A DNA stretch of 64,000 nucleotides, taken from Agrobacterium larrymoorei. Its GTDB lineage: Bacteria; Pseudomonadota; Alphaproteobacteria; Rhizobiales; Rhizobiaceae. Each line of letters begins with the position of its first letter. Within the stretch, counting starts at the first letter, position 1. Below the pieces are notes generated by a model, which did not search any database, was not told the origin of the DNA, and saw only the letters and a list, made by a program, of their open reading frames with translations. Made by a program: the position numbers and the translations under genes. The stretch lies in assembly GCF_005145045.1 (NCBI RefSeq), contig NZ_CP039692.1:1396001-1460000 (forward strand). The letters are read 5' to 3'. Below are positions 45,451 through 54,296 of the stretch, piece after piece.

Positions 45451-45826
45451 TGGCGGTGACCGGTACTGATACGGCACCGGTCAACTCCTTGTGAAAAAGT
45501 ATAAGTAGGCTCTGCTGCACAGCAGCAAAGCCTTTGACCGCCTGATCTAAAAACGGCATGAAATTCGGGATAAAACCCCACAAATTTAATGGCCTGCAAG
45601 GTGAATTCACCCTGCAGGCTTTCGTTTTTGCGACATGCCGCACTGCGCCAGATTTCGGACTCGTCAGTTTTCGACGCCTGAGTGTAAAAAAAGTATCAGC
45701 AATTCTTGCGCCATGATGTGGAAAGGGCGTTAGCACGGGTTCATGTTTATCGCGACGCCGGATGCAGCTTGAGGAGAAAGCTGCACGAAGCTGCAAAGCA
45801 GGCGCGGAAATGCTTGGGAGAGAGTG
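45451..45826 (+). other. Intergenic region between polyol dehydrogenase and AraC genes
   Basis: This 376-base gap contains a 7-bp inverted repeat just after the stop (45458-45464 with 45476-45482). An imperfect 11-bp hairpin (AGGCTCTGCTG with CAGCAAAGCCT) follows near 45507-45533, then the terminator at 45592-45629. The remaining bases up to the AraC start should contain that gene's promoter, but I could not place it. No open frame with coding character was seen. Confidence 0.5.
45592..45629 (+). terminator. Terminator 142 bases downstream of the polyol dehydrogenase
   Basis: A 7-bp outer stem (GCCTGCA with TGCAGGC) encloses the 12-base palindrome GGTGAATTCACC and is followed by TTTCGTTTTT. 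The distance from the stop is unusually long, so a 3' UTR or a separate short RNA may end here. Confidence 0.75.
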
Positions 45827-46711
45827 ATGCAACCCGATCTGGAACTGGTCCATATACGCAAGGGCGAATCCTTCGCTGCCTGGCGGCATGGCTATCCGTT
45901 CAGAACGGTTCGCTGGCATTACCACCCCGAATATGAAATCCATCTGGTCGTCGCCACGTCGGGCACCTTTTACATCGGTGATTTCGTCGGCAGCTTCAAA
46001 CCGGGCCAGTTGATCATGACCGGGCCCAATCTTCCCCAGAATTGGATCAGTGAAATCGAAGCGGGCGAAGTCGTGCCTGCGCGTTCCCTTGTCATCCAGT
46101 TTCCAGAAATCTTCATCGAGGAAGCATCCGCGTCCATGCCGGAAATGGATGCGATCCGTCCGCTTCTGGAGCGCAGCCGTCGCGGTCTTCTCTTCGATGA
46201 CGAGACCAGCGAGCGCGTGCGCCCTCTGATCGAGCGGCTGATCGAAGCGCAGGGTATCAAGCGGCTGGCGCTGTTCTGGGAGATACTCGATCTCCTCGTG
46301 AACGCGCCAGATTATGAGGTGCTGGCAAGCCTCAGCTTTGAGCTGGACCTGACAGGCATCGGCGATAGCGGCATCAACAGGGCGCTGTCCTATCTGCGCC
46401 AGAACCTGACCGACCAGATCGAGGAGGCCGAGCTTGCCGATATGGTCGGGCAAAGCCAGAGCGCGTTCTCGCGTGCTTTCAAAAGACATACGGGCACGAC
46501 ACTGGTGCGCTATCGCAATCAACTGCGGGTGGATCTTGCCTGCCAGATGCTGCTCAGCGATCAGGACGTGAAAGTGGCGGAGGTCTGCTATGAGGTGGGC
46601 TTCTCCAACCTGTCGAATTTCAACCGGCATTTCCTCAAGCTGAAGGGAATGTCACCGTCTCAATTCCGCACGACATTCGCGGCCCAGAAGGCCTTCGTCA
46701 TGGCGGACTGA
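45827..46711 (+). CDS. AraC-family transcriptional regulator of the pentitol locus
   Basis: A 294-residue regulator. A cupin sensor occupies the first 150 residues (WHYHPEYEIHLVVATSGTFYIGDFVG). The two-helix-turn-helix AraC domain is at the C terminus (ELADMVGQSQSAFSRAFKRHTGTTLVRYRNQLRVDLACQMLLSDQDVKVAEVCYEVGFSNLSNFNRHFLKLKGMSPSQFR). GGGAGAG before ATG 45827 decides the start over GTG 45824. It lies 97 bases upstream of the CUT2 transporter genes in the same direction and most likely activates them in response to a polyol. Confidence 0.9.
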   Translation: MQPDLELVHIRKGESFAAWRHGYPFRTVRWHYHPEYEIHLVVATSGTFYIGDFVGSFKPGQLIMTGPNLPQNWISEIEAGEVVPARSLVIQFPEIFIEEASASMPEMDAIRPLLERSRRGLLFDDETSERVRPLIERLIEAQGIKRLALFWEILDLLVNAPDYEVLASLSFELDLTGIGDSGINRALSYLRQNLTDQIEEAELADMVGQSQSAFSRAFKRHTGTTLVRYRNQLRVDLACQMLLSDQDVKVAEVCYEVGFSNLSNFNRHFLKLKGMSPSQFRTTFAAQKAFVMAD

Positions 46712-46807
46712 CGTAACGCAAAACCTGAACTTCAACCAATTCGGGCGGCATGGCGCTGTCCGGAAACGGGCTCGCCTTGCCCAATCGTCCATACGGGAGG
46801 AAATGAA

Positions 46808-47713
46808 ATGAAATCGAAATTGTTGATGGCTTCGGTAGCACTCGCAATGATGGCTGCTCCAGCGCTTGCGCAGGAAAAGCTTAAGATCGGCATGACGTTC
46901 CAGGAGCTGAACAATCCCTACTTCGTGTCCATGCAGGAAGCGCTGAAGGAAGCGGCAGCAAGCATTGGTGCTGACGTTGTCGTAACCGATGCGGGCCATG
47001 ATGTCGCCAAGCAGATTTCCGACGTGGAAGACATGTTGCAGCAGAAGATCGACATTCTCCTGCTGAACCCGACCGACAGCGCCGGTATCGAAGCTGCCGT
47101 TCATGCAGCCAAAGCCGCAGGCGTCATCGTTGTTGCCGTGGATGCGAACGCCAACGGCCCGGTCGATACCTTCGTCGGCTCCAAGAACCGCGATGCGGGA
47201 TATATGTCCTGCAAGCATCTGGCGGAATCGCTGGGCGGCAAGGGTGAAGTCGCAATCCTCGACGGTATTCCGGTCGTTCCGATCCTGCAGCGCGTCGAAG
47301 GCTGCAAGGCCGCTCTCGCCGAGTTTAAGGACGTCAAGCTTGTCGATACGCAGAATGGCCGTCAGGATCGCTCGGTAGCGCTTGGCGTTGTCGAAAACAT
47401 GATCCAGTCCCGCCCCAATCTCGCAGGCATCTTTTCCGTCAATGACGGTGGTGCAATGGGTGCTTTGGCCGCCATTCAGGGCTCCGGCAAGGACATCAAG
47501 CTGACCTCGGTCGACGGCGCGCCGGAAGCTGTCAAGGCGATTGCTGACGGTACGGCCTTCATCGAAACGACCGCGCAGTTCCCGCGTGACCAGGTTCGCG
47601 TCGGTCTTGCCATGGCGCTTGCCCAGAAGTGGGGCGCTCGCGTCGTGCCGAAGGAAGTTCCAATCGACGTCATGGTTGTCGACAGCAAGAACGCTGCCGA
47701 TTTCAGCTGGTAA
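46808..47713 (+). CDS. CUT2 ABC substrate-binding protein (ribose/polyol type)
   Basis: A 301-residue periplasmic protein with a clear Sec signal (basic MKSK, hydrophobic core, cleavage after ALA near residue 21). The mature part starts KIGMTFQELNNPYFVSMQEALKEAA, followed by NPTDSAGIEAAVHAAKAAGVIVVAVD and GGAMGALAAIQGSG, as in RbsB-like proteins. GGAGG precedes the start. From the downstream dehydrogenase and ribulokinase, its ligand is probably ribitol or another pentitol. A stable hairpin after the gene may protect its message. Confidence 0.92.
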   Translation: MKSKLLMASVALAMMAAPALAQEKLKIGMTFQELNNPYFVSMQEALKEAAASIGADVVVTDAGHDVAKQISDVEDMLQQKIDILLLNPTDSAGIEAAVHAAKAAGVIVVAVDANANGPVDTFVGSKNRDAGYMSCKHLAESLGGKGEVAILDGIPVVPILQRVEGCKAALAEFKDVKLVDTQNGRQDRSVALGVVENMIQSRPNLAGIFSVNDGGAMGALAAIQGSGKDIKLTSVDGAPEAVKAIADGTAFIETTAQFPRDQVRVGLAMALAQKWGARVVPKEVPIDVMVVDSKNAADFSW

Positions 47714-47722
47714 TTCCTCCCG

Positions 47723-47752
47723 GTCCCGCCTTGCCTTCGTGCGGGGCGGGAC
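47723..47752 (+). promoter_or_regulatory. Intercistronic hairpin between binding-protein and ATPase genes
   Basis: Perfect 8-bp arms (GTCCCGCC and GGCGGGAC) flank a 14-base loop ten bases after the stop. No T run follows, so it is more likely an mRNA-stabilising or partial-attenuation element that keeps the binding protein in excess, as known for mal and rbs-like operons. Confidence 0.55.
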
Positions 47753-47779
47753 ACCCTTTCCATCCAAGAGGAGGGCGCA

Positions 47780-49282
47780 ATGCTTGAACTGAATGGGATC
47801 AGAAAAAGCTTCGGCAAGATCGAGGTTCTACAGGGTGTGGACTTGAATGTCCGCGCGGGCGAAGTTCATGCGCTTCTGGGCGAAAACGGCGCTGGCAAGT
47901 CCACGCTCATGAAAATCCTCTGCGGCATCATCCAGCCCACCGAGGGCACGATCCGCATCAACGGCACCGAGCATCAATTCGCCAATTACGATGAGGCGAT
48001 TGCCGCAGGCGTCGGCATCGTCTTTCAGGAATTCAGCCTCATCCCCTATCTCAACGCCGTCGAGAACATGTTTCTGGCACGCGAAATACGCGGGCCTCTG
48101 GGACTGTTGAACACGAAAGCAATGCGCACCCGCGCTGCCGAGATCATGCGCATGCTGGCGGTTGACGTTCCGCTCGATATGCCGGTGCACCGGCTTTCCG
48201 TGGCAGAACAGCAATTCGTGGAAATCGCCAAGGCATTGTCGCTCGATGCCCGCATTCTGGTGCTGGACGAACCGACCGCCACACTGACACCCTCCGAGGT
48301 CGAACATCTGTTCAAGGTCATGCGCGAGCTGCGCAAGCAGGGTGTCGCGATCATCTTCATTTCCCACCACCTCGAAGAAATCTTCGAAATCTGCGACCGG
48401 ATCACGGTTCTGCGCGACGGAGAGTTCATCGGCTCCTGCGATGTCGCGGATGTGGATAATGATCGTCTTGTGGAGATGATGGTCGGTCGCCGCATCGAAA
48501 ACAATTTCCCACCAAAGCCCGTCATCGATGCAACCGCCCCGGTGGTGATTGAGGTGGAGGAAATCCAGCTGAAGAAGACCGGTCCCGTTTCCCGCTTTGC
48601 GCTGCGGCAGGGTGAGATACTGGGTTTTGCCGGGCTTGTCGGGTCCGGTCGTACCGAAACCGTGCTTGCCATGCTGGGCGCTCATTCCGCGACCCGTTGC
48701 AAGGTGCGGGTGAATGGAACGGAAAAGCGCTTTTCCGGCCCGGATGAAGCATTGGAATATGGCATCGGTCTTCTGCCGGAAAGCCGCAAGGACGAGGGGC
48801 TGATTACCAGCTTCTCCATTCTTCAGAACATCTCGCTCAACAATTACCGCAAGTATCGCAAGTACCAGTGGTTCATCGATATGAACAAGGAGCTGGAACA
48901 TACCGAGCGGGCCATGGAGCAGGTTCGCGTCAAGGCGCAGGGGCCCTATGCGCGGCTGGATACGCTGTCCGGCGGCAATCAGCAGAAGGTCGTCATTGCC
49001 CGCTGGCTGAACCACACCATGAATGTGCTGATCTTCGATGAGCCGACGCGCGGTATCGATGTGGGCGCCAAGGCGGAAATCTACGCCCTGATGCGCGAGT
49101 TTACCCAGAAGGGCCACTCCATCATCATGATTTCATCCGAACTGCCGGAAGTCATCGGCATGTCAGACCGCGTCTGCGTCTTCCGCTCCGGCGGCATCGT
49201 GGCGACGGTGGAAGGCGATGACATCAATTCAGAAACAATAATGACAAACGCAACGACCGGGAGGCTTGAACATGTCGCTTGA
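47780..49282 (+). CDS. CUT2 ABC transporter ATPase (RbsA type, two ABC domains)
   Basis: A 500-residue double ATPase. The first half has GENGAGKST (34-42), the signature region [17 protein letters not shown] and DEPTATLT. The second half has the expected degenerate Walker A (GLVGSGRTE), [15 protein letters not shown] and [12 protein letters not shown]. It energises the permease of the next gene. AAGAGGAGGG precedes the start. Its end overlaps the permease start by 11 bases. Confidence 0.94.
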   Translation: MLELNGIRKSFGKIEVLQGVDLNVRAGEVHALLGENGAGKSTLMKILCGIIQPTEGTIRINGTEHQFANYDEAIAAGVGIVFQEFSLIPYLNAVENMFLAREIRGPLGLLNTKAMRTRAAEIMRMLAVDVPLDMPVHRLSVAEQQFVEIAKALSLDARILVLDEPTATLTPSEVEHLFKVMRELRKQGVAIIFISHHLEEIFEICDRITVLRDGEFIGSCDVADVDNDRLVEMMVGRRIENNFPPKPVIDATAPVVIEVEEIQLKKTGPVSRFALRQGEILGFAGLVGSGRTETVLAMLGAHSATRCKVRVNGTEKRFSGPDEALEYGIGLLPESRKDEGLITSFSILQNISLNNYRKYRKYQWFIDMNKELEHTERAMEQVRVKAQGPYARLDTLSGGNQQKVVIARWLNHTMNVLIFDEPTRGIDVGAKAEIYALMREFTQKGHSIIMISSELPEVIGMSDRVCVFRSGGIVATVEGDDINSETIMTNATTGRLEHVA

Positions 49283-50249
49283 TACAAACACGGCTACGAC
49301 TGGAAAGGCCGCTGGATTCAGCTTTGGTCGTTTGCTTCATTCGCCGCTGGCTCTGCCTTTGGCGGGCCTAATCGTGGTGTCTATCCTCATGGGTCTGGCA
49401 AGCGACAATTTCTTCAGCCTCAACAACATCATGAACGTGCTGCGTCAGGTCTCCGTTGTCGGCATCCTCGCGGTCGGCATGACCTTCGTCATTCTGACGG
49501 GCGGTATCGATCTTTCCGTCGGCGCGGTCATGGCGCTGGTGGGAACGCTGAGCGCCGGGTTGATGGTCAATTACGGCGTGCCAGCCTCGCTCTCTCTGGT
49601 TATCGGCCTCTTCATCGGTCTCGGCATAGGTCTCTTGAACGGCATTCTGGTTGCCTGGGGCAAGATGCCCGCCATCATCGTCACGCTGGCCACCATGGGC
49701 ATGGCGCGCGGTCTGGGTCTGATCTATTCCGGCGGTTATCCGGTCAGCGGCATTCCAAGCTGGATTTCCTGGTTCGGCGTCGGTCGCGTCGGCGTCGTTC
49801 CGGTGCCGGTCATCATCATGGTGGTAATCTACGGCATCGCCTGGGTGCTGTTGCAGCGCACCGCTTTCGGTCGTCACGTCTACGCGCTCGGTGGCAATGA
49901 AACCGCTGCGCGCCTCTCCGGCGTCAAGACGCGCCGCGTCAAGCTCGCGGTCTACGGCATTTCCGGCCTGACCGCCGCCTTCGCAGCCGTCATCCTCACC
50001 GGCCGCCTGATGAGTGGTCAGCCTAATGCGGGTGTCGGCTTCGAACTCGATGCCATTGCCGCCGTCGTTCTTGGCGGAACAGCCATCGCAGGCGGTCGCG
50101 GCCTCATCCTTGGCACGCTGATTGGCGCAATCCTTCTCGGCATCCTCAATAATGGCCTGAACCTCATGGGCATCAACCCTTATCTTCAGGATGTCATCAA
50201 GGGCGCGATCATTCTGCTCGCCATCTATATCGGGCGCGAATGGCGCTGA
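49272..50249 (+). CDS. CUT2 ABC transporter permease (RbsC type)
   Basis: A 325-residue inner-membrane protein with about eight to ten segments. [30 protein letters not shown] near residue 60, [27 protein letters not shown] and [30 protein letters not shown] are standard RbsC elements. GGGAGGC lies before ATG 49272, which is inside the ATPase gene, so translation is coupled. Confidence 0.93.
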   Translation: MSLDTNTATTGKAAGFSFGRLLHSPLALPLAGLIVVSILMGLASDNFFSLNNIMNVLRQVSVVGILAVGMTFVILTGGIDLSVGAVMALVGTLSAGLMVNYGVPASLSLVIGLFIGLGIGLLNGILVAWGKMPAIIVTLATMGMARGLGLIYSGGYPVSGIPSWISWFGVGRVGVVPVPVIIMVVIYGIAWVLLQRTAFGRHVYALGGNETAARLSGVKTRRVKLAVYGISGLTAAFAAVILTGRLMSGQPNAGVGFELDAIAAVVLGGTAIAGGRGLILGTLIGAILLGILNNGLNLMGINPYLQDVIKGAIILLAIYIGREWR

Positions 50250-50288
50250 CGCCACGCTTCCCGGCAATTTCGAAAACAGGAGAATAGC

Positions 50289-51020
50289 ATGTCTGAATCA
50301 CTGCAGGGCAAGGTGGCCGTTATTACCGGTGCTGCGTCCGGTATCGGCCTTGCCACCACGGAAGCGCTGCTGGAGCAGGGCGCAACCGTCGTCATGGTGG
50401 ACTGGAACGAAGCCGCTTTGAACGAACTCGCAAGCAAGCTTGGCGAGCGGGCAATTCCACAGGTAACCAACCTTCTGGATGCCGACAGCTGCAACGCCAT
50501 GGTGCCGGATATTCTTCAGAAGGTCGATCATATCGACATTCTTTATTGCAATGCAGGCACCTATATCGGTGGCGATCTGACGGAAACGACGCCGGAAGCC
50601 ATCGACAAGATGCTCAACCTCAACGTCAACGCCGTGATGAAGAACGTTCATGCCGTCGTGCCGCATATGAGCGAGCGCAAGACGGGCGACATTATCGTCA
50701 CCTGCTCGATTGCCGGTCACTTCCCGACCTACTGGGAGCCGGTTTATTCCGGTTCGAAATGGGCCATTACCAGCTTCGTGCAGGGCATGCGCCGCCAGAT
50801 GATCCCGCATGGCGTGCGCGTCGCGCAGGTCTCTCCTGGGCCCGTTGTCTCCGCGCTTCTGGCGGACTGGCCGGAAGAAAATCTGCGCAAGGCGAAGGAA
50901 TCCGGTAGCCTTATCGATGCAAGCGAAGTCGCGGATGCGGTCGTCTATATGCTGACGCGCAAGCGCACCGTCACCATTCGTGACATGCTGGTGCTGCCCA
51001 CGAACTTCGACCGCGTTTGA
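50289..51020 (+). CDS. rbtD: Ribitol 2-dehydrogenase-like SDR
   Basis: A 243-residue short-chain dehydrogenase: cofactor motif TGAASGIG near residue 14, VDWN suggesting NAD+, NAGTYIGGDLTE, catalytic Ser in CSIAGHF and YSGSK. The segment WEPVYSGSKWAITSFVQGMRRQ, PGPVVSALLADWP and the C-terminal RTVTIRDMLVLP closely recall Klebsiella ribitol dehydrogenase (from memory). It would convert ribitol to D-ribulose, the substrate of the kinase encoded next. AGGAGAATAGC precedes the ATG. Confidence 0.88.
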   Translation: MSESLQGKVAVITGAASGIGLATTEALLEQGATVVMVDWNEAALNELASKLGERAIPQVTNLLDADSCNAMVPDILQKVDHIDILYCNAGTYIGGDLTETTPEAIDKMLNLNVNAVMKNVHAVVPHMSERKTGDIIVTCSIAGHFPTYWEPVYSGSKWAITSFVQGMRRQMIPHGVRVAQVSPGPVVSALLADWPEENLRKAKESGSLIDASEVADAVVYMLTRKRTVTIRDMLVLPTNFDRV

Positions 51021-51052
51021 CGCATAGGGCATAGAAAGACGGGAGATTTGTC

Positions 51053-52678
51053 ATGGCTCAGTATCTGATCGGGGTGGATGTTGGCACCGGCTCCGCACGC
51101 GCCGGGGTTTTCGATACCGCAGGTCGGCTGCTGGGCACGGCAAAGCGTCCCATCGATATGCATCGTGAAGATGGCGGCATCGTCGAACAATCCAGCGAGC
51201 AGATATGGCGCGCTGTATGCGGCTCCGTCAGGGAAAGCGTTGCCCGCGCCGGGGTCGATCCGGCGCAGGTCATCGGCGTCGGCTTCGATGCGACATGTTC
51301 GCTCGTTGTGCGGGGACAGGCAGGCGAGACGCTTGCCGTTGGCGATCCGGCTCACCCCGAACGCGATGTCATCGTATGGATGGACCACCGCGCAGTCGAA
51401 CAGGCCGAGCGGATCAACGCTGGAAATCATGACGTTCTGAAATATGTCGGCGGTCGCATATCGCCTGAAATGGAAACGCCGAAGCTTCTCTGGCTGAAAG
51501 AGAACAAGCCAGATATCTATGCCCGCGCCGAACATTTCTTCGACCTCACGGATTTTCTGACATGGAAGGCGAGCGGCGCTCTCGACCGCTCCGCCTGCAC
51601 CGTGACGTGCAAGTGGACTTATCTGGCGCATGAACGCCGCTGGGACGATGCTTATTTCCGTGCAATCGGACTTGAGGATCTGGCCGATCAGGGCTTTGCG
51701 CGCATCGGCAGAAACGTGGTCGATCCGGGCACGGCTCTGGGGCAAGGCCTTGCTGCCGAAGCAGCGGAGGTCATGGGTCTGAAGCCCGGAACCGCAGTTG
51801 CTGCGGGCCTGATCGATGCGCACGCAGGCGGTGTCGGCACGGTCGCAGCCGGTGGCAATGCCTTCAATTGCCTCGGCTATGTGTTTGGCACATCCTCCTG
51901 CACCATGACGACGACGAAAGAGCCTGCTTTCGTGCCGGGCGTTTGGGGGCCTTATTATTCTGCCATGGTGCCGGGTGCATGGCTGAACGAGGGTGGGCAA
52001 TCTGCCGCTGGTGCTGCCATCGATCACCTCGTGCAATTGCATCCTGCGACCAAAGAGGCGACGGATATCGCCGCGCGCGAAGGCAAGTCCCTGCCACAAT
52101 GGCTTGCGGACCGCGCCGTAGAGATCGCCGGTTCGCCATCCGGGGCAGTACGGCTGGCTGATAATCTCCATGTTGTACCGGAATTCCTCGGCAATCGCGC
52201 GCCCTTTGCCGATCCGCACGCACGCGCCGTGATCATGGGGTACGGCATGGAAACCGGGCCGGATTCCCTGGTCGCTCTCTATGTGGCGGGTATCTGCGGC
52301 CTCGGTTATGGTCTTCGGCAGATCATCGAGACGCAGGCGAAGAACGGTGCGCCTGTCGAGACGATCAGCGTCAGCGGTGGCGCTGGTGCGCATCCTCTGA
52401 TCCAGCAATTGCTTGCCGATGCGACGAGCCTTCCGGTCGAGATTACGGAATGCGAGGAGCCCGTACTGCTCGGTTCGGCCATGCTGGGCGCGGTTGCTTC
52501 AGGCGCGTTTCCCGACTTGCAAACGGCAATGCCCGCAATGTCGCGCGTCGCCACGCGCTGCAATCCTCACGAAGAAAACGGAGCCGTCCAGAAAGCGCGT
52601 TATGAGGCATTTCTTACGCTTCAGCGCACGGCCCGCGAAATCCGCACGGCAACCAAAGCCGCAACACATTCGGCCTGA
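51053..52678 (+). CDS. FGGY-family carbohydrate kinase, probable D-ribulokinase
   Basis: A 541-residue kinase of the FGGY ribulokinase branch: phosphate motif GVDVGTGSARAGVFD at the start, GFDATCSLVV, WMDHRAVEQAERIN near residue 106, GLIDAHAGGVGT and ETISVSGGAGAHPLIQQLLAD. The family phosphorylates ribulose and related ketopentoses at C5. Placed after ribitol dehydrogenase, it should make D-ribulose 5-phosphate, feeding the pentose phosphate pathway. GGGAGATTTGTC precedes the start. Confidence 0.87.
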   Translation: MAQYLIGVDVGTGSARAGVFDTAGRLLGTAKRPIDMHREDGGIVEQSSEQIWRAVCGSVRESVARAGVDPAQVIGVGFDATCSLVVRGQAGETLAVGDPAHPERDVIVWMDHRAVEQAERINAGNHDVLKYVGGRISPEMETPKLLWLKENKPDIYARAEHFFDLTDFLTWKASGALDRSACTVTCKWTYLAHERRWDDAYFRAIGLEDLADQGFARIGRNVVDPGTALGQGLAAEAAEVMGLKPGTAVAAGLIDAHAGGVGTVAAGGNAFNCLGYVFGTSSCTMTTTKEPAFVPGVWGPYYSAMVPGAWLNEGGQSAAGAAIDHLVQLHPATKEATDIAAREGKSLPQWLADRAVEIAGSPSGAVRLADNLHVVPEFLGNRAPFADPHARAVIMGYGMETGPDSLVALYVAGICGLGYGLRQIIETQAKNGAPVETISVSGGAGAHPLIQQLLADATSLPVEITECEEPVLLGSAMLGAVASGAFPDLQTAMPAMSRVATRCNPHEENGAVQKARYEAFLTLQRTAREIRTATKAATHSA

Positions 52679-52702
52679 AGGCCATAACATTCAGAGGTTA
52701 TC

Positions 52703-53428
52703 ATGCAGTTTTCCGGCAAATCCGTCATCATTACCGGCGCAGGCAAGGGCATTGGCCGCGCATGTGCCAGGCTCATGGCGGAGCGCGGGGCGGAAGTGGT
52801 GGCGCTCAGCCGCACCCAGTCCGATCTCGATAGTCTCAAAGGCGAAATCGGCGGACGCTCCATTCAGGTCGATCTGGCCGATGCCGCCGCAACGCGGGCT
52901 GCGATGGCGCAGGCCGGAACCTGCGATTACCTGATCAACAGCGCAGGCATCAACGTGCTGGAAAGCGTGCTGGATATGACGGAGGCGGGTTACGAAGCCG
53001 TGCTCGGCATCAATCTTCGCGCTGCGCTGATTGCCTGTCAGGAATTTGCCCGCGCGCGTGTCGCTGCCGGCGGCGGCGGAGCCATCGTCAACATCACCTC
53101 CATCGCCGGTCACAGAGGCTTTCAGGACCACCTCTGCTACGCGGCCTCCAAGGCTGGTCTTGAGGGCGCAACCCGTGTGCTCGCAAAGGAACTCGGACCC
53201 CACGGCATCCGCGTCAACGCTGTCGCTCCCACGATTACGCTGACGGAGCTTGCAGCGGAAGCCTGGAGCGACCCCGCAAAAAGCGCGCCCATGATGGTGC
53301 GCCACCCGCTGAACCGTTTCGCCGAAGCGGAAGAGGTGGCGCAGAGCATCGCGCTACTGCTCTCAGACGACAGCCGGATGATCTCCGGTGCCGTGCTTCC
53401 CATCGATGGTGGCTTCCTCGCTGTTTGA
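52703..53428 (+). CDS. SDR, L-xylulose reductase (DCXR)-like
   Basis: A 241-residue short-chain dehydrogenase with TGAGKGIGRA, SRTQSDLDSL (Arg in the position that favours NADPH), INSAGINVLES, Ser in NITSIAGHRG and YAASK. The stretch ELGPHGIRVNAVAPTITLTELAAEAWSDPAKSAPMM and the end GAVLPIDGGF closely follow animal and bacterial L-xylulose reductases. It may interconvert xylitol and L-xylulose, widening the pentitol range of the operon. It is the last gene of the locus, 24 bases after the kinase. Confidence 0.83.
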   Translation: MQFSGKSVIITGAGKGIGRACARLMAERGAEVVALSRTQSDLDSLKGEIGGRSIQVDLADAAATRAAMAQAGTCDYLINSAGINVLESVLDMTEAGYEAVLGINLRAALIACQEFARARVAAGGGGAIVNITSIAGHRGFQDHLCYAASKAGLEGATRVLAKELGPHGIRVNAVAPTITLTELAAEAWSDPAKSAPMMVRHPLNRFAEAEEVAQSIALLLSDDSRMISGAVLPIDGGFLAV

Positions 53429-53445
53429 TTTGTGAAAAAAGACCA

Positions 53446-53476
53446 TTGACTTGGAGTGCGCTCCAACTCGTAACTT
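53446..53476 (+). promoter_or_regulatory. MerR-type promoter with 19-bp spacer and central dyad
   Basis: A -35 box TTGACT (53446-53451) and a -10 box TAACTT (53471-53476) are separated by 19 bp, the long spacing typical of MerR-controlled promoters. The spacer region contains the inverted repeat TTGGAG-TGCG-CTCCAA. The merR gene starts 28 bases downstream, so autoregulation is likely. Confidence 0.82.
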
Positions 53477-53503
53477 CCCAAGCGTTGTGACGAAGAGGTA
53501 CTC

Positions 53504-53932
53504 ATGAAGAGCGGTGAACTTGCAAGGCGCTCTGGCCTTTCGGCCTATACCATCCGCTATTACGAGCGGATCGGCCTGCTGCCCTATGCCGATCGCGATC
53601 GCTCCAGCAGACGCGATTACGACCCGTCGATTCTCGTCTGGATAGCCTTTCTCGGTCGCCTGAAAACGACCGGGATGCCAATCAGGGATATGTTGCGCTA
53701 CGCCGCTTTGAGAACGCAGGGTGACGACACCGTGCGGGAGCGGCAGGCAATCCTCGAAGCGCATCGCGAGCAGGTGCGGGCACAGATCGAAAATCTTCAA
53801 GATTGCCTCCTCGTCCTTGACCAGAAGATCGCCGGATATGCTGGCGAAGATCAGAGGATGAAGGATTATGACGCAATCTCTACCCCATCAGGAAGAAAGC
53901 AGGCTGGAACGCGGACAACGCGCACTCGCTGA
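53504..53932 (+). CDS. MerR-family transcriptional regulator
   Basis: A 142-residue regulator. The winged helix KSGELARRSGLSAYTIRYYERIGLLPYADRDRSSRRDYD fills residues 2-40. A long dimerisation coiled coil (about 78-112) follows, and there is no C-terminal cysteine metal site, so a small organic or stress signal is likelier than a metal. It belongs with regulators that often accompany dehydrogenase or carboxymuconolactone decarboxylase genes. Its last 65 bases overlap the start of the next gene. Confidence 0.9.
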   Translation: MKSGELARRSGLSAYTIRYYERIGLLPYADRDRSSRRDYDPSILVWIAFLGRLKTTGMPIRDMLRYAALRTQGDDTVRERQAILEAHREQVRAQIENLQDCLLVLDQKIAGYAGEDQRMKDYDAISTPSGRKQAGTRTTRTR

Positions 53933-54278
53933 AATAGACGGAGAGGCCGGGGCAAAAGTCATTGCCGCATTGGCGGATATCGCTCCCGACTTCGCCACCT
54001 ACCTGTTCGAATTTCCCTTCGGCGATATTTACAGCCGACCGGGACTGGACCTGAAATCACGCGAAATCGCGACCATCGCTGCGCTGACCGCCCTCGGCAA
54101 CGCTGCACCGCAATTGAAGGTGCACATCGAGGCCGGTCTCAACGTCGGACTTTCCCGTGAAGAAATCACGGAAACCATCATGCAGATGGCGGTCTATGCG
54201 GGCTTCCCTGCGGCGTTGAACGGCCTCTTCGCCGCAGAGGAAGTCTTTGCTGAACGCACCGCCAAATCGGTCGCGTAA
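53868..54278 (+). CDS. Carboxymuconolactone decarboxylase (PcaC-like) family protein
   Basis: A 136-residue all-helical protein of the CMD family: FPFGDIYSRPGLDLKSREIATIAALTALGNAAPQLKVHIEAGLNVGLSREEI and QMAVYAGFPAALNGLFAAEEVF. It has no cysteine, so it is not an AhpD-type peroxidase, and there are no beta-ketoadipate genes nearby. The ATG lies inside the MerR gene (65-base overlap), so the two form one regulated unit. Actual reaction unknown. Confidence 0.85.
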   Translation: MTQSLPHQEESRLERGQRALAEIDGEAGAKVIAALADIAPDFATYLFEFPFGDIYSRPGLDLKSREIATIAALTALGNAAPQLKVHIEAGLNVGLSREEITETIMQMAVYAGFPAALNGLFAAEEVFAERTAKSVA

Positions 54279-54296
54279 ATAAATGAGAAGGCCGCT

